Under the pieces are notes generated by a model, which saw only the letters and a program-made list of their open reading frames with translations, searched no databases and was not told the origin of the DNA. A stretch of DNA of 64,000 nt from NCBI GenBank assembly GCA_009711615.1, contig VENI01000009.1, forward strand, positions 1 to 64,000, written 5' to 3'. Each line of letters opens with the position of its first letter. The stretch's first letter is position 1. Below, one piece after another: positions 1-10,381 of the stretch. The stretch comes from Bacillota bacterium. GTDB lineage: Bacteria > Bacillota > Desulfotomaculia > Desulfotomaculales > Desulfohalotomaculaceae. A program made the translations under genes and the position numbers.

Positions 1-88
<88 letters not shown>

Positions 89-245
89 ATATTTTTATGA
101 AAAGCTATTAATCTAGCTCTTAATTACATTTTAAAAAACGAGTTGCATGCTTCGTAAAGCTTGCTTGCATCCATCTCTTACTGTTTAGTTTTCAAGGATC
201 AGTTTGTTTCCAGTTTCTTCATCCGCCTCATCAGCGGCAAGATCT

Positions 246-274
246 AGTTTAACATTTCTGTCGAACTAAGTCAA
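246..274 (-). promoter_or_regulatory. rrn promoter P2
   Basis: On the minus strand a TTGACT -35 box (269-274) and a TAAACT -10 box (246-251) are separated by exactly 17 nt. It lies about 160 nt upstream of the mature 16S 5' end and downstream of a second promoter, which is the usual tandem P1/P2 layout of Firmicute rRNA operons. Confidence 0.75.
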
Positions 275-312
275 CTGGAAGTTTTTAGCGCCGCACATCA
301 GCGACGTTTATA

Positions 313-341
313 ATAATAACATTGTTACTATGCTTTTGCAA
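313..341 (-). promoter_or_regulatory. rrn promoter P1
   Basis: On the minus strand TTGCAA (336-341) and TATTAT (313-318) are separated by 17 nt, upstream of P2. Sequence from here to position 89 is transcribed leader and contains no gene. Confidence 0.65.
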
Positions 342-382
342 GTACTTTTTTCTACTTTTTATTACAATCATATATAAAGAAG

Positions 383-430
383 CTAATAAACAAACCAAGA
401 CCCTTCCACTCTGTATGGAAGGGTCTTGGT
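383..430 (-). terminator. strong hairpin between rsgI and the rRNA promoters
   Basis: A perfect 15-bp stem (394-408 with 416-430, ACCAAGACCCTTCCA) has a 7-nt loop. On the minus strand it is followed by the T-rich run TTTGTTTATT. It probably stops transcription arriving from the sigI-rsgI side before the rRNA operon. The T-tract is interrupted, so efficiency is uncertain. Confidence 0.6.
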
Positions 431-431
431 T

Positions 432-823
432 GAGGCATACAATGACCTTCACTACAGCCATTATGAATCTCTACACAGCCCTAAAAGAACCATTGCAAAA
501 CCCATAATGACCTTTGCTCGACTATTATGGATACCTGAAGAGCCTATTAAATCTTGCGATTAAAACAGACCCCAACGGAGCCAACACCAGCGTCAAGCTA
601 CTCGGAACCCATAATAGTCTCAGCTCAACCGACAAACATAATTTGTGACCCCAATACAATCATTAAGACCATATTAGAGCCTACCACCACACCTGCCGAT
701 CTTCCCTCCGGCCAGCAGTATAATGCCGACCTTCGGCCGACCACACACGGAACCTGCTTTGCAACTTCCATGGCAATCTGGGCTCAGCCATTGTATACCC
801 TGATATTATATTTGCCAGTTTAA
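432..823. other. gene-free stretch, possible decayed coding sequence
   Basis: No intact gene with a credible start is seen between the hairpin and rsgI. On the minus strand short hydrophobic stretches appear in shifting frames, for example one ending SNMVLMIVLGSQIMFVG and another containing TLVLAPLGSVLIARF. That is what a frameshifted membrane-protein relic would look like, but I cannot name a parent family. Confidence 0.3.
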
Positions 824-2026
824 TTAGTTTTTATTCTTGTATTTCCCTTTTATTTTATCATCTTTCATTTTTTTATCTTTTGCTTCATTCATTAATTCCT
901 TTTCCCCTTGTTTCGGAGGAGTTTTGTTTGGTTTTTGTTGTTTTTGTTCTAGTTTGTTTTCTATTTTTATGTGGTCTTTTTGTAATCTGTTGTTATCTTT
1001 TAAAACCGGCGTCGTCTTATCCTTTTTTTTATTTTCTATTAGCTCCTGTTTAATTTTTTTTGTCTGTCCTGGAGCAGTTTTATTAATATCTAAATTCTTA
1101 TCGGTTGACTTTTGCGTTTTCTTTTCTAAACCAGAAGGTACTTTTTTATTCTCATTTTTTCTAGTTAGAGGCGGTTTACTATTTGTGTTCTTTTTAGGAA
1201 TTGGTTGCAACTCAACTTTTTTAGCATCCCCATTCGACCGTTTTTCTAACTGCTTTAAATGTCCTGGAGAGATATGTTTTTGTAATAGTTGCTCTAATTT
1301 GATTTTTTTAGATTGTTCTAATTGTTTAATATTATGATCATTTAAGTCCTTTACAGACATATTTAACCCTTGCTCTTTAGCCTGTTGGTATATTAAATAT
1401 TTTCCCGTTGAAAGACCAATATCTTTAGCTTTACTACGAACTTCTTCATCTGCATGACTGACTACTACCCGTGCAGAAATTTTATTAGATTGAATAGGTT
1501 TGTTAATTGCCTTTTGAATCTTTATTTCATCTAATTCACTTATATCTTCTTTGGATTTTTTACTAACGGTGACTGTAGAAAGCACCACATTCTCCTGGCC
1601 AGCTTTGATATATCCATCTTCAATGGCCCGCTCCACTAATATTGGGAGTGCCTGATATAACTGCAAACTGGTCAAATCAACTTCAGACAAAATCTTTTTA
1701 CCATCTGCATTAAGGCCTTGGGCTTCAGTAATAGACATATTTTTATCAATCGCAAACTCTATACTGGGGTTTATGTCCAGTGCAACATAAGCTATGGCTT
1801 GGGGGTAATACATGTTATATCCAGGTATTAAAATTATCAGTAACAGAACGGCTGCTGCTATCATGGTAGCAAAAAAATTTCTGTTGGTATATATACTTCC
1901 TTCAACTTCTTCCCCAATCTGTACAGTGTGAGAATTCAATTTCACTTTAACAAAGTTACCATCCGGAGTCATCACAACCCCATTTCGACCATTCTTTTGC
2001 ATTAGCATACCTTTTGTAGCAGACAC
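824..2026 (-). CDS. rsgI: RsgI-type transmembrane anti-sigma factor
   Basis: Probable anti-sigma factor for the SigI-like factor encoded directly upstream, with one base between the two genes. Residues 1-45 match the RsgI N-terminal cytoplasmic domain, and one membrane segment spans about 50-73. The juxtamembrane extracellular region starts YVALDINPSIEF. In characterised RsgI proteins this conserved Asn-Pro is the autoproteolysis site needed for regulated cleavage (established knowledge); here it is N86-P87 by my count. Roughly residues 240-400 are an unusual Lys/Gln/Asn-rich low-complexity tail instead of a carbohydrate-binding sensor. The start is GTG with AAAGGGGG upstream. Confidence 0.88.
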   Translation of the reverse strand: MSATKGMLMQKNGRNGVVMTPDGNFVKVKLNSHTVQIGEEVEGSIYTNRNFFATMIAAAVLLLIILIPGYNMYYPQAIAYVALDINPSIEFAIDKNMSITEAQGLNADGKKILSEVDLTSLQLYQALPILVERAIEDGYIKAGQENVVLSTVTVSKKSKEDISELDEIKIQKAINKPIQSNKISARVVVSHADEEVRSKAKDIGLSTGKYLIYQQAKEQGLNMSVKDLNDHNIKQLEQSKKIKLEQLLQKHISPGHLKQLEKRSNGDAKKVELQPIPKKNTNSKPPLTRKNENKKVPSGLEKKTQKSTDKNLDINKTAPGQTKKIKQELIENKKKDKTTPVLKDNNRLQKDHIKIENKLEQKQQKPNKTPPKQGEKELMNEAKDKKMKDDKIKGKYKNKN

Positions 2027-2027
2027 C

Positions 2028-2771
2028 TTAACTTGCCCCCTTTCCCCAGTTAGTTAACTTTAGATAAGAGTAAATATAGATATAATTTTGACGGTAATAA
2101 AAAAGCAGTGCCATGGCCACTATATATCTTCTACCCCGCTCTAAATTTTTTCTTTTCAAACCCGTTAAAAGGCTCAATTCACTAATTGGCATTCTTTTTT
2201 TACTAAGTAATTGGTTCATTAATTGTAAATCATTTGCTAACTGCCATGCCGAATATATTAATGTTTCCCTGGTATCACTGTGCTTTGGTGCTGCACTTAC
2301 TAATTCCTCATAACTGAGTCCATATTGTTTTAACAGTTTCCCAAACTCTGAAATTTCTTCCTGCCTTTCCCTAGCTGCTATTTCATTTAAGTGATTCTCC
2401 CATGCTTGATTAGCTTCGGCAGGACTATGTAATTTTTCTGATTCTGGATATGCATTCTGTTCCAAGGAAACCGTTTTATGTTTAGCTTCTTTTCTAAACA
2501 AGTCTTTTAGTCGACTTTTAATTACCAACCTGGCATAGGCCATAAAAGGTATTTGTTTTTCTTTGGAATATCGATTTATAGCTTCATCAAATGCAATAAG
2601 ACTTACACTAAGTTCATCATCCCTGCCCCATTCCAGTTTTCGCTTACAGAACGTACTAGCTACATGCAGCACAAAAGGCTTACCTGCATCAAGTACCTGC
2701 TCTCGCGCCACGGCATCTCCATCCTGGGCGATATGAAGTTTTTCTTCCAGTACTTGTTCCAGTGCTGGCAA
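2028..2771 (-). CDS. sigI: RNA polymerase sigma factor SigI
   Basis: 247 aa, the normal size for SigI. Recognisable features are the region-2-like segment AINRYSKEKQIPFMAYARLVIKSRLKDLFR (given here in two parts: AINRYSKEKQIPFMAYA and RLVIKSRLKDLFR) and a C-terminal helix-turn-helix around ISELSLLTGLKRKNLERGRRYI. In Bacillus and Clostridium relatives SigI responds to heat, envelope or polysaccharide signals through RsgI. The start is TTG at 2771, supported by AAGGAGTGA six bases upstream. It forms an operon with rsgI and probably controls its own promoter. Confidence 0.88.
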   Translation of the reverse strand: MPALEQVLEEKLHIAQDGDAVAREQVLDAGKPFVLHVASTFCKRKLEWGRDDELSVSLIAFDEAINRYSKEKQIPFMAYARLVIKSRLKDLFRKEAKHKTVSLEQNAYPESEKLHSPAEANQAWENHLNEIAARERQEEISEFGKLLKQYGLSYEELVSAAPKHSDTRETLIYSAWQLANDLQLMNQLLSKKRMPISELSLLTGLKRKNLERGRRYIVAMALLFYYRQNYIYIYSYLKLTNWGKGAS

Positions 2772-2825
2772 GTTTATTCACTCCTTATATCACTTTGCCC
2801 CCTTATTTATTTCTTTTCTTTATAC

Positions 2826-2855
2826 TACGATAAGAATTCCTACCTAAAAGGGGGT
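2826..2855 (-). promoter_or_regulatory. candidate SigI-dependent autoregulatory promoter
   Basis: Upstream of sigI the minus strand has ACCCCC (2850-2855) and, 20 nt further on, CGTA (2826-2829). SigI promoters are described with a C-rich -35 (ACCCCC-like) and a CGWA -10. The motifs and their place in front of sigI fit autoregulation. I am not certain that the spacing fits the consensus. Confidence 0.45.
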
Positions 2856-2867
2856 AAAAAAATCTTG

Positions 2868-2903
2868 ATAAAAAAAACCTCCAAGGATAAGGCCTTGGAG
2901 GTT
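2868..2903 (-). terminator. intrinsic terminator of the dedA / GDSL hydrolase unit
   Basis: An 11-bp perfect stem AACCTCCAAGG (2876-2886) / CCTTGGAGGTT (2893-2903) with a 6-nt loop is followed on the minus strand by eight T. It ends the transcript of the hydrolase gene just before the sigI promoter. Confidence 0.85.
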
Positions 2904-2939
2904 ATCTATATTATACTATGAACCCCAATTATTTACAAT

Positions 2940-3521
2940 TTACAATATTTGTATTATGTTTCTTAAATCCTCTTTTACATTATCTGCAAGTGTTTGATAT
3001 CCTTTTCTATTTGGATGACCACCATCAACAAACAAATGAGGGTCCCCTTGATCACTGTCTACTTTACATAATGGTGTATAAAAATCCAGAATTCTTATTC
3101 CTTGTTCTTGAGAATATTCTTTTAACCAATTTCTTATAATCTTAAGTTGTTTATTAAACTGTTCCACATTTTCCATCTGCACTTTTTCTTTTATTATAGG
3201 AGGAAGCATACCGAGTATTGGTAATGCATTAATATTAATTGTTTTGTTTATCATTTCTTTAATATTATTTTGTGTATCTAATAAATGCACCTCTTGCCAT
3301 GCATCATTGGTACCTCCCATTATAAATACTGCATTTGGGTTATGGGGAGTTACATCCTTATCAAACCTGGCCAGCATGTCACCTGTAGTGTGATTGCTGA
3401 TACCGGCATTTATCAAGTTTATATCCAACAACTCTTTAGAACATAATTGCACCCATGATAATTCTTTATCATATGGATAACCAGCAGTTAGACTATCACC
3501 CAAACATACAATTTTGGCCAT
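2940..3521 (-). CDS. SGNH/GDSL-family hydrolase
   Basis: 193 aa, a typical single-domain SGNH hydrolase. The four family blocks are visible: GDSLTAG (nucleophile Ser10), the Gly block with GISN, GTNDAW (block III Asn) and DGGHPN (catalytic Asp and His). Such enzymes are esterases, lipases or deacetylases; the substrate cannot be read from sequence. No signal peptide is seen, so it is probably cytoplasmic. Its start touches the stop of the upstream DedA gene, so the two are probably translated from one message. This might point to a lipid-related substrate, but that is only context. Confidence 0.85.
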   Translation of the reverse strand: MAKIVCLGDSLTAGYPYDKELSWVQLCSKELLDINLINAGISNHTTGDMLARFDKDVTPHNPNAVFIMGGTNDAWQEVHLLDTQNNIKEMINKTININALPILGMLPPIIKEKVQMENVEQFNKQLKIIRNWLKEYSQEQGIRILDFYTPLCKVDSDQGDPHLFVDGGHPNRKGYQTLADNVKEDLRNIIQIL

Positions 3522-4141
3522 TACTCTCCTCCAATGACATTTTTATTTAACTTCTTGTGTTGATAATACTTGTAGCCAATATATATTATAATTAAAGCTA
3601 TCCCAATCAGCCACGAGTTAGCACCAATCATGTTACTAGCCTTACGCCAACTGGCTCCAAAAATATATCCCAAACCCAAGTTAAAAGAACCCCAAAGTAA
3701 AGCAAAAATACTACTGTAAGTTGCAAACCAAAAAAACTTAAGCCTACTTACACCTGCTATGTATGGCGTAATATTGCCTATGGTGGGAACAAACCGCCCC
3801 ATTATTAAGTAGGCAGCAGCAGAGTGTCGTAGCAACTGCTGTCCCTTTTTAAAACGATCAGGAGTAATTTTTAAATAGCTACCATATTTTTTTATAAAGG
3901 GCTGCCCAACATACTTTCCTATAAAATACGCTCCTACCGCCCCGGATATATAGCCAGTTACAACCGCCAACATTGATTCAAAAATTCCCAGTTCACCCCG
4001 TTGGATTAAAAATCCCGACATTATAATCATTAAACCACCTGGAAAAGGAATACCTGTGGCGTCTATGAACACAGCTATAAACAAACCAATGCCGCCCAAC
4101 CGACTTAAGTACTGAAATATTTCTTCAATAAAGTTCTCCAT
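3521..4141 (-). CDS. DedA / SNARE-associated (VTT domain) membrane protein
   Basis: Multi-pass protein of the DedA family, whose members act in membrane lipid handling and membrane-potential homeostasis. Family marks are the DATGIPFPGG motif near the N-terminus and GRFVPTIGNITPYIAG in the second half. I place the start at the ATG at 4141 (MENFIEEIF), because GGAGGGGGAT lies just upstream; an in-frame extension to 4216 has no ribosome-binding site and would run through the leader terminator. A structured leader plus terminator precede it. A second DedA relative lies at 32274. Confidence 0.85.
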   Translation of the reverse strand: MENFIEEIFQYLSRLGGIGLFIAVFIDATGIPFPGGLMIIMSGFLIQRGELGIFESMLAVVTGYISGAVGAYFIGKYVGQPFIKKYGSYLKITPDRFKKGQQLLRHSAAAYLIMGRFVPTIGNITPYIAGVSRLKFFWFATYSSIFALLWGSFNLGLGYIFGASWRKASNMIGANSWLIGIALIIIYIGYKYYQHKKLNKNVIGGE

Positions 4142-4197
4142 ATATATAAAATCCCCCTCCATTTTTATTATGTCCTGGAGAGGGTATATAGATATAC

Positions 4198-4328
4198 AAA
4201 AACCCACCGCCAACAAGGGTGGGTTTTAAATATTTAATGGCAAGGATTAGAACCGCCTCTATGCAGTTCTTATCCCCGCCCGCTAAACTAGTATACATTA
4301 TAATGCGGACATGTTAATAGAATATCAA
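4198..4328 (-). promoter_or_regulatory. promoter, structured leader and terminator in front of dedA (candidate riboregulator)
   Basis: A TATAAT box (4297-4302) with TTGATA 20 nt upstream (4323-4328) is followed immediately by a foldable element at 4239-4280. Its inner stem pairs GAACTGC with GCGGTTC, and its outer arms pair GGC-GGGGAT with ATCC-TTGCC. Then comes an intrinsic terminator, AAAACCCACC / GGTGGGTTTT (4199-4227), with a short T run, only about 60 nt before the dedA start. This promoter / fold / terminator / gene order is typical of transcription-attenuation leaders. It could also be simply the pyk terminator plus an unrelated hairpin. I do not recognise a known riboswitch class. Confidence 0.45.
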
Positions 4329-4383
4329 CTTTATGTTAAGTTATTGTTAAAAATTGCTTCTTCAGAAAAAACTGTAACTATAT

Positions 4384-6144
4384 TTACATCACCCTTGCTG
4401 CACCAACATAGATCAAACCACGCTTGCCATCAACAGTAATTAAATCATTATCTTGAATAATGCCAGTGGCCCCATCAACCCCAACCACAACTGGTATACC
4501 AATATTTAACCCAACAATTGCTGCATGGGAAGTTAATCCACCTTCTTCGGTTATAACAGCAGAGCATTTTTTCATGATGGGAACAAATTCTTTGTCCGTG
4601 CCAATAGCAACCATAATATCCCCATCATTAATTTTCTCCTGCGCCTCTTTGATGGAGCGGCATACTTTCACCTGGCCTGTTACCGCTTTGTTGCCAATAC
4701 TAGTACCCCGAGCTAGTATCTTGCCCACAGTATGTACTTTCAAAAGGTTGGTTGATCCGTGAACCCCTACCGGTACTCCTGCGGTTATTACCACCAGATC
4801 ACCTGCTTTAATCATTCCAGCAGTTAGTGCAATCTCAACAGTTTCAGCGATCATTTCGTCAGTACCAGTAATATCTCTCACCAGTAGAGGTTCAACCCCC
4901 CAAACCAGTGCCAGTTTACGTAGCACTTTAGCCATTGGTGTCACCGCTATTATAGGACACTTGGGTCGATACTTTGATATCATTTTGGCAGTATGGCCAC
5001 TGGCAGTGGCAGACAATATTGCACTTGCACTTAAGTCATCTGAAACACTACATACAGCACTACTAATACCATCGGTTACAGTTTTTACTTTTGCATTACT
5101 ATGCTTTTTAAAATGCTCACAATAGGGGAAAGATTCTTCCGATCTTAAAGCAATACGATTCATTGTGGCCACTGCTTCCACCGGGTACTTACCGGCAGCA
5201 CTTTCACCCGAAAGCATTATGGCATCGGTTCCGTCAAAAATTGCATTAGCCACATCCGATGCCTCGGCCCTGGTTGGCCTAGGGTTATGAGTCATTGACT
5301 CTAGCATCTGAGTGGCGGTAATAACAGGTTTTCCGGATGCATTGCATTTTTCTATTAAATATTTTTGAATTATTGGTACATCTTCTGGGGGTATTTCTAC
5401 CCCTAAGTCACCCCGAGCAACCATAACACCATCAGAGACTTCTAAAATTTCTTCAAATTTATCTACAGCTTCTCGGTTTTCTATTTTAGAAATAATATGT
5501 ATATCTGCATCATTATCTTCTAATATTTTTCTAATAGAGAGTACATTATCTCCAGATCTAATGAAAGAAGCAGCTATAAAATCAACTTCCTTTTCGATAC
5601 CAAACAAAATATCTTTTTCATCTTTTTCCGTCAATGCAGGAAGATTAACCTGCACACCAGGTAGATTAACACCCTTACGGCTTTTAAGTTCTCCACCGTT
5701 AACTACTTTACAGTGTACTTCGGTTTCAGTTACTCTTGTTACCTTTAATTCAATCAAACCATCTGCCACTAAAATTGTTCCACCCTCGGATACATCTTTA
5801 GGTAAGTCTTTATAAGTGACAGAAACTTTACTGTTATCACCTTGTATTTCTTCGGTGGTAAGGGTAAATTCATCTTCTGCCCTAAGCAAAATTGGTTCTT
5901 CAGCAAATGTTCCCAGTCTAATTTCCGGGCCTTTTGTGTCTAACATTATGGCAATGTTCTTTCCTATCTCAGCTGCCGCCTTTCGAACCAATTCTATTCT
6001 CCGGGCATGGTCATCATGATTTCCATGAGAAAAGTTCATTCGTGCCACATTCATACCAGCTTGTATCATTTCTTTTAATATTGATAATTCTTCACTGGCT
6101 GGTCCAATGGTACATACAATTTTAGTACGTCTCAAAGGTTTCAC
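4384..6144 (-). CDS. pyk: pyruvate kinase with C-terminal PEP-utiliser domain
   Basis: Converts phosphoenolpyruvate and ADP to pyruvate and ATP. The 586-aa length is that of the long Bacillus-type enzyme. Residues 1-470 are the catalytic core with RRTKIVCTIGPAS, MLDTKGPEIRLG and the signature IISKIENREAV; MVARGDLGVEIP is present. The last 110 or so residues are the phosphohistidine-like PEP-utiliser extension ending in TSHAAIVGLNIGIPVVVG. It is the last gene of the accD-accA-pfkA-pyk run, 22 bases behind pfkA. Confidence 0.97.
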   Translation of the reverse strand: MKPLRRTKIVCTIGPASEELSILKEMIQAGMNVARMNFSHGNHDDHARRIELVRKAAAEIGKNIAIMLDTKGPEIRLGTFAEEPILLRAEDEFTLTTEEIQGDNSKVSVTYKDLPKDVSEGGTILVADGLIELKVTRVTETEVHCKVVNGGELKSRKGVNLPGVQVNLPALTEKDEKDILFGIEKEVDFIAASFIRSGDNVLSIRKILEDNDADIHIISKIENREAVDKFEEILEVSDGVMVARGDLGVEIPPEDVPIIQKYLIEKCNASGKPVITATQMLESMTHNPRPTRAEASDVANAIFDGTDAIMLSGESAAGKYPVEAVATMNRIALRSEESFPYCEHFKKHSNAKVKTVTDGISSAVCSVSDDLSASAILSATASGHTAKMISKYRPKCPIIAVTPMAKVLRKLALVWGVEPLLVRDITGTDEMIAETVEIALTAGMIKAGDLVVITAGVPVGVHGSTNLLKVHTVGKILARGTSIGNKAVTGQVKVCRSIKEAQEKINDGDIMVAIGTDKEFVPIMKKCSAVITEEGGLTSHAAIVGLNIGIPVVVGVDGATGIIQDNDLITVDGKRGLIYVGAARVM

Positions 6145-6166
6145 CCTCCGTTTTGCAGCATTTTTA

Positions 6167-8103
<1,937 letters not shown>

Positions 8104-8104
8104 A

Positions 8105-8953
8105 TTAATCCTCCTTAGCGTGCAACGACAGAATGTTTGCCAACGTTTGTTTCATCTTATCACGGGTCACTATCATGTCCACAAAACCGTGCTGTCGCAT
8201 AAATTCAGCTCTTTGAAAGCCTTCCGGAAGTTTTTGTTTAATAGTTTGTTCTATCACTCTAGGACCAGTAAACCCAATTAGCGCACTCGGCTCGGCAATT
8301 ACTATGTCGCCAAGGGATGCAAAACTTGCCGTTACCCCCCCGGTGGTGGGATCAGTAAGTACAGAAATAAATAACAAACCTGCCTGGTCTAGCTTGGCCA
8401 GAGCAGAAGACGTTTTAGCCATTTGCATCAGTGACAGAATACCTTCCTGCATTCTGGCACCACCCGAAGTAGCAAAAATAATAATCGGATATTGTTTCTC
8501 AACCGCATTTTCTATGGCCCTGGTTATTTTCTCTCCCACCACTGAGCCCATACTAGCCATAATAAAACGGGAATCCATTGCGGCCAGCACTACATGGCGT
8601 CCATTAATCAAGGCTTCACCAGTGAGAACGGCTTCATTCATGCCTGTTATCTCCTGTGCTTTAGCTAGTTTTTCATCATATCCATTAAATTCTAATGGAT
8701 TTCCTGACTTTAGCTTACTGTCATATTCAACAAAACTACCGGCATCCGCCAGCATCTCTATTCGTTCCCTGGCTCCTAACCGGAAGTGAAAATTACACTT
8801 TTGACATATCTTGTAATTTTTGTCTAACTCCTTAGTATATATAATTTCGCTGCAACGACTGCATTTTACCCATAAACCTTCAGGTATATCTCTTCTTTCC
8901 TTATCGGCTTTTACGGTTACATACTTTTGCTTGCGAAAAAATTCTAGTACCAA
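8105..8953 (-). CDS. accD: acetyl-CoA carboxylase carboxyltransferase subunit beta
   Basis: Partner of AccA in the alpha2-beta2 carboxyltransferase. An N-terminal zinc ribbon is visible with Cys31, Cys34, Cys50 and Cys53 (CSRC and CQKC), which also binds its own mRNA in some bacteria. The core has [17 protein letters not shown] and [12 protein letters not shown]. At 282 aa it is normal for the family. It is the first acc gene of the operon and follows a small DUF2007-like gene by 31 bases. Confidence 0.97.
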   Translation of the reverse strand: MVLEFFRKQKYVTVKADKERRDIPEGLWVKCSRCSEIIYTKELDKNYKICQKCNFHFRLGARERIEMLADAGSFVEYDSKLKSGNPLEFNGYDEKLAKAQEITGMNEAVLTGEALINGRHVVLAAMDSRFIMASMGSVVGEKITRAIENAVEKQYPIIIFATSGGARMQEGILSLMQMAKTSSALAKLDQAGLLFISVLTDPTTGGVTASFASLGDIVIAEPSALIGFTGPRVIEQTIKQKLPEGFQRAEFMRQHGFVDMIVTRDKMKQTLANILSLHAKED

Positions 8954-8984
8954 ACTCTTACACCTCTCCCTTACAAAAGGACCC

Positions 8985-9176
8985 TTAGAATGAATTCATT
9001 ATTTCCATTGCTTCATCTATTTCTGAGGCAGGTACTAATATTTCATATGAAGCTGCCTCTGCATTTTTGCTGCATCCTAAAGGCTTAGTTTTAACCAGCA
9101 AACCTTCCTCGGTCAACTTATTTTTTATTTTTTCGGCTTCAGGTTTATTTTGGGCAATAAAAACTACTGTCCACAC
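8985..9176 (-). CDS. small DUF2007-like (putative signal-transducing) protein
   Basis: 63 aa. The pattern [22 protein letters not shown] followed by [17 protein letters not shown] (shown in two pieces) fits the small ferredoxin-like / ACT-like fold of DUF2007 proteins, which have no settled function. It lies directly upstream of accD on the same strand and probably opens the accDA-pfkA-pyk operon. Homologues in related anaerobes are sometimes labelled glutamate decarboxylase, for which I see no support. Confidence 0.65.
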   Translation of the reverse strand: MWTVVFIAQNKPEAEKIKNKLTEEGLLVKTKPLGCSKNAEAASYEILVPASEIDEAMEIMNSF

Positions 9177-9293
9177 ATTGACGCCTCCTTATATCTGCTA
9201 AACGTCAATTCCCTTTTCTACAAAGCAATTCAGCAATCCTTTTTTGTTGATCAAGTTTTCTTATATTTGTTTTTTATATAGTATAAATAAGTA

Positions 9294-9317
9294 TATCCAG
9301 AGACTTAACCCTGGATA
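9294..9317 (-). terminator. weak hairpin after mtrB
   Basis: TATCCAG (9294-9300) pairs with CTGGATA (9311-9317) across a 10-nt loop, 24 bases downstream of the mtrB stop. There is no clear T run on the minus strand, so termination is doubtful. Confidence 0.35.
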
Positions 9318-9340
9318 CTGAAATATACCTGACCAACCAG

Positions 9341-9571
9341 TTAATCCCCGGTGGTTACACTACCATGTTTAGTTAATATTTCTGCCCGCCCACGAATTTT
9401 TATGGCAGACGTATGTTCTGTAAATTGGGCAATCATAATCTCACCTTTATCAAGCTTTTCTGTATGATGAAATTTTGTATTTTGCCCTCTGGTTAAACCT
9501 ATTATTGTTACCCCATTATCCAAGGCTTTAATAACAACATACTCCCCCGTAATGGCTGTAATGTTATCCAT
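9341..9571 (-). CDS. mtrB: trp RNA-binding attenuation protein (TRAP)
   Basis: 76 aa, the length of Bacillus MtrB. The residues that make the tryptophan pocket and RNA-binding face are present: [18 protein letters not shown], the [13 protein letters not shown] segment and [21 protein letters not shown] forms an 11-mer ring that, with tryptophan bound, wraps GAG/UAG repeats in trp leader RNA to attenuate transcription or block translation. No trp biosynthesis gene or anti-TRAP gene is visible in this window, so its targets lie elsewhere. It stands alone between accD's operon and a TrkA-C gene. Confidence 0.95.
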   Translation of the reverse strand: MDNITAITGEYVVIKALDNGVTIIGLTRGQNTKFHHTEKLDKGEIMIAQFTEHTSAIKIRGRAEILTKHGSVTTGD

Positions 9572-9657
9572 TCACATCACCCTTTTCCATTTTTAGCAAT
9601 AGTATCATATTCTTATAGTAGTGACAAGCTAATAAGGTTTGAACTCATAATATTACA

Positions 9658-10332
9658 TTATCCACAGGTCATCTCGTTATGCCGACAAAGATTATCAATT
9701 TTATCCCGTTGTCCATAAACCAACAGTTTATCACCAACCAGCATTTCTTCTGACCCTCGAGGAGAATAAATAGTCTCATTTCCCCGCTCTATACTTAGAA
9801 TAAATACTCCCCGGTCACGTAACCGACTATCAATAATTGTTTTGCTTAACAGCGGGCTGTCTGTCTCTAGCAACACTTCTGATACCGTATAGTTATTACT
9901 TAGATGCAGTAGTTCTTCCAACGTTTTTTTCTCTAGGAACTTTCTTTTAGCTAAACTTCTTTCAATAGAGTAGCCTAGTTTTCCCCTTAAGGCTTGATTG
10001 GCATAAAAACCTAATAGCAGTAAGGCCACCAACAAAACTACCCCAACTTGTATCAATGTAAGTGGATGACGAATTACACTTAACAATGATGTAACAATTG
10101 TTGCCATTCCCAGATACCCTATGGTCATTAGCACCATGGCAATCTTCCGTCGTACAGGGTGCTGAGTAACCAATTCTGCTTCCGAAGTGGTGTACCCACA
10201 TGTAAGTAGGGCTGATAAAGCTTGAAATCTAGCTTTACTGTAATCCATTCCGGTTACTTTTAAAGCTATTGCCGCCACTTCTACAATAAACAGCAGCAGT
10301 ATTAGAAAAGCCGTTAAAAATAATATATTCAA
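9658..10332 (-). CDS. membrane protein with C-terminal TrkA-C (RCK_C) domain
   Basis: 224 aa. About four membrane segments lie in residues 1-120 (for example LFLTAFLILLLFIVEVAAIAL and VGVVLLVALLLLGFYA). A cytoplasmic TrkA-C domain follows (about 145-218), with VSEVLLETDSPLLSKTIIDSRL and GDKLLVYGQRDKI. TrkA-C domains bind ligands such as nucleotides and gate transporters or channels. This protein lacks the usual pore or transporter core, so it may be a regulatory subunit; its job is unknown. The start is TTG with AGGTGATA upstream. Confidence 0.7.
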   Translation of the reverse strand: MNILFLTAFLILLLFIVEVAAIALKVTGMDYSKARFQALSALLTCGYTTSEAELVTQHPVRRKIAMVLMTIGYLGMATIVTSLLSVIRHPLTLIQVGVVLLVALLLLGFYANQALRGKLGYSIERSLAKRKFLEKKTLEELLHLSNNYTVSEVLLETDSPLLSKTIIDSRLRDRGVFILSIERGNETIYSPRGSEEMLVGDKLLVYGQRDKIDNLCRHNEMTCG

Positions 10333-10381
10333 GATATATCACCTAATAATATTTTGCCCAATTTTTCCAATTGAAAAACTC

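Noticed and set aside
554..823. Plus-strand ORF of 89 codons before rsgI
   Set aside because: Proline/threonine-rich composition, no ribosome-binding site and no family resemblance; lies opposite possible minus-strand relics.
837..1337. Plus-strand ORF of 166 codons within rsgI
   Set aside because: It is the antisense shadow of the Lys-rich tail of RsgI (Phe/Ser/Cys-rich); no start signal.
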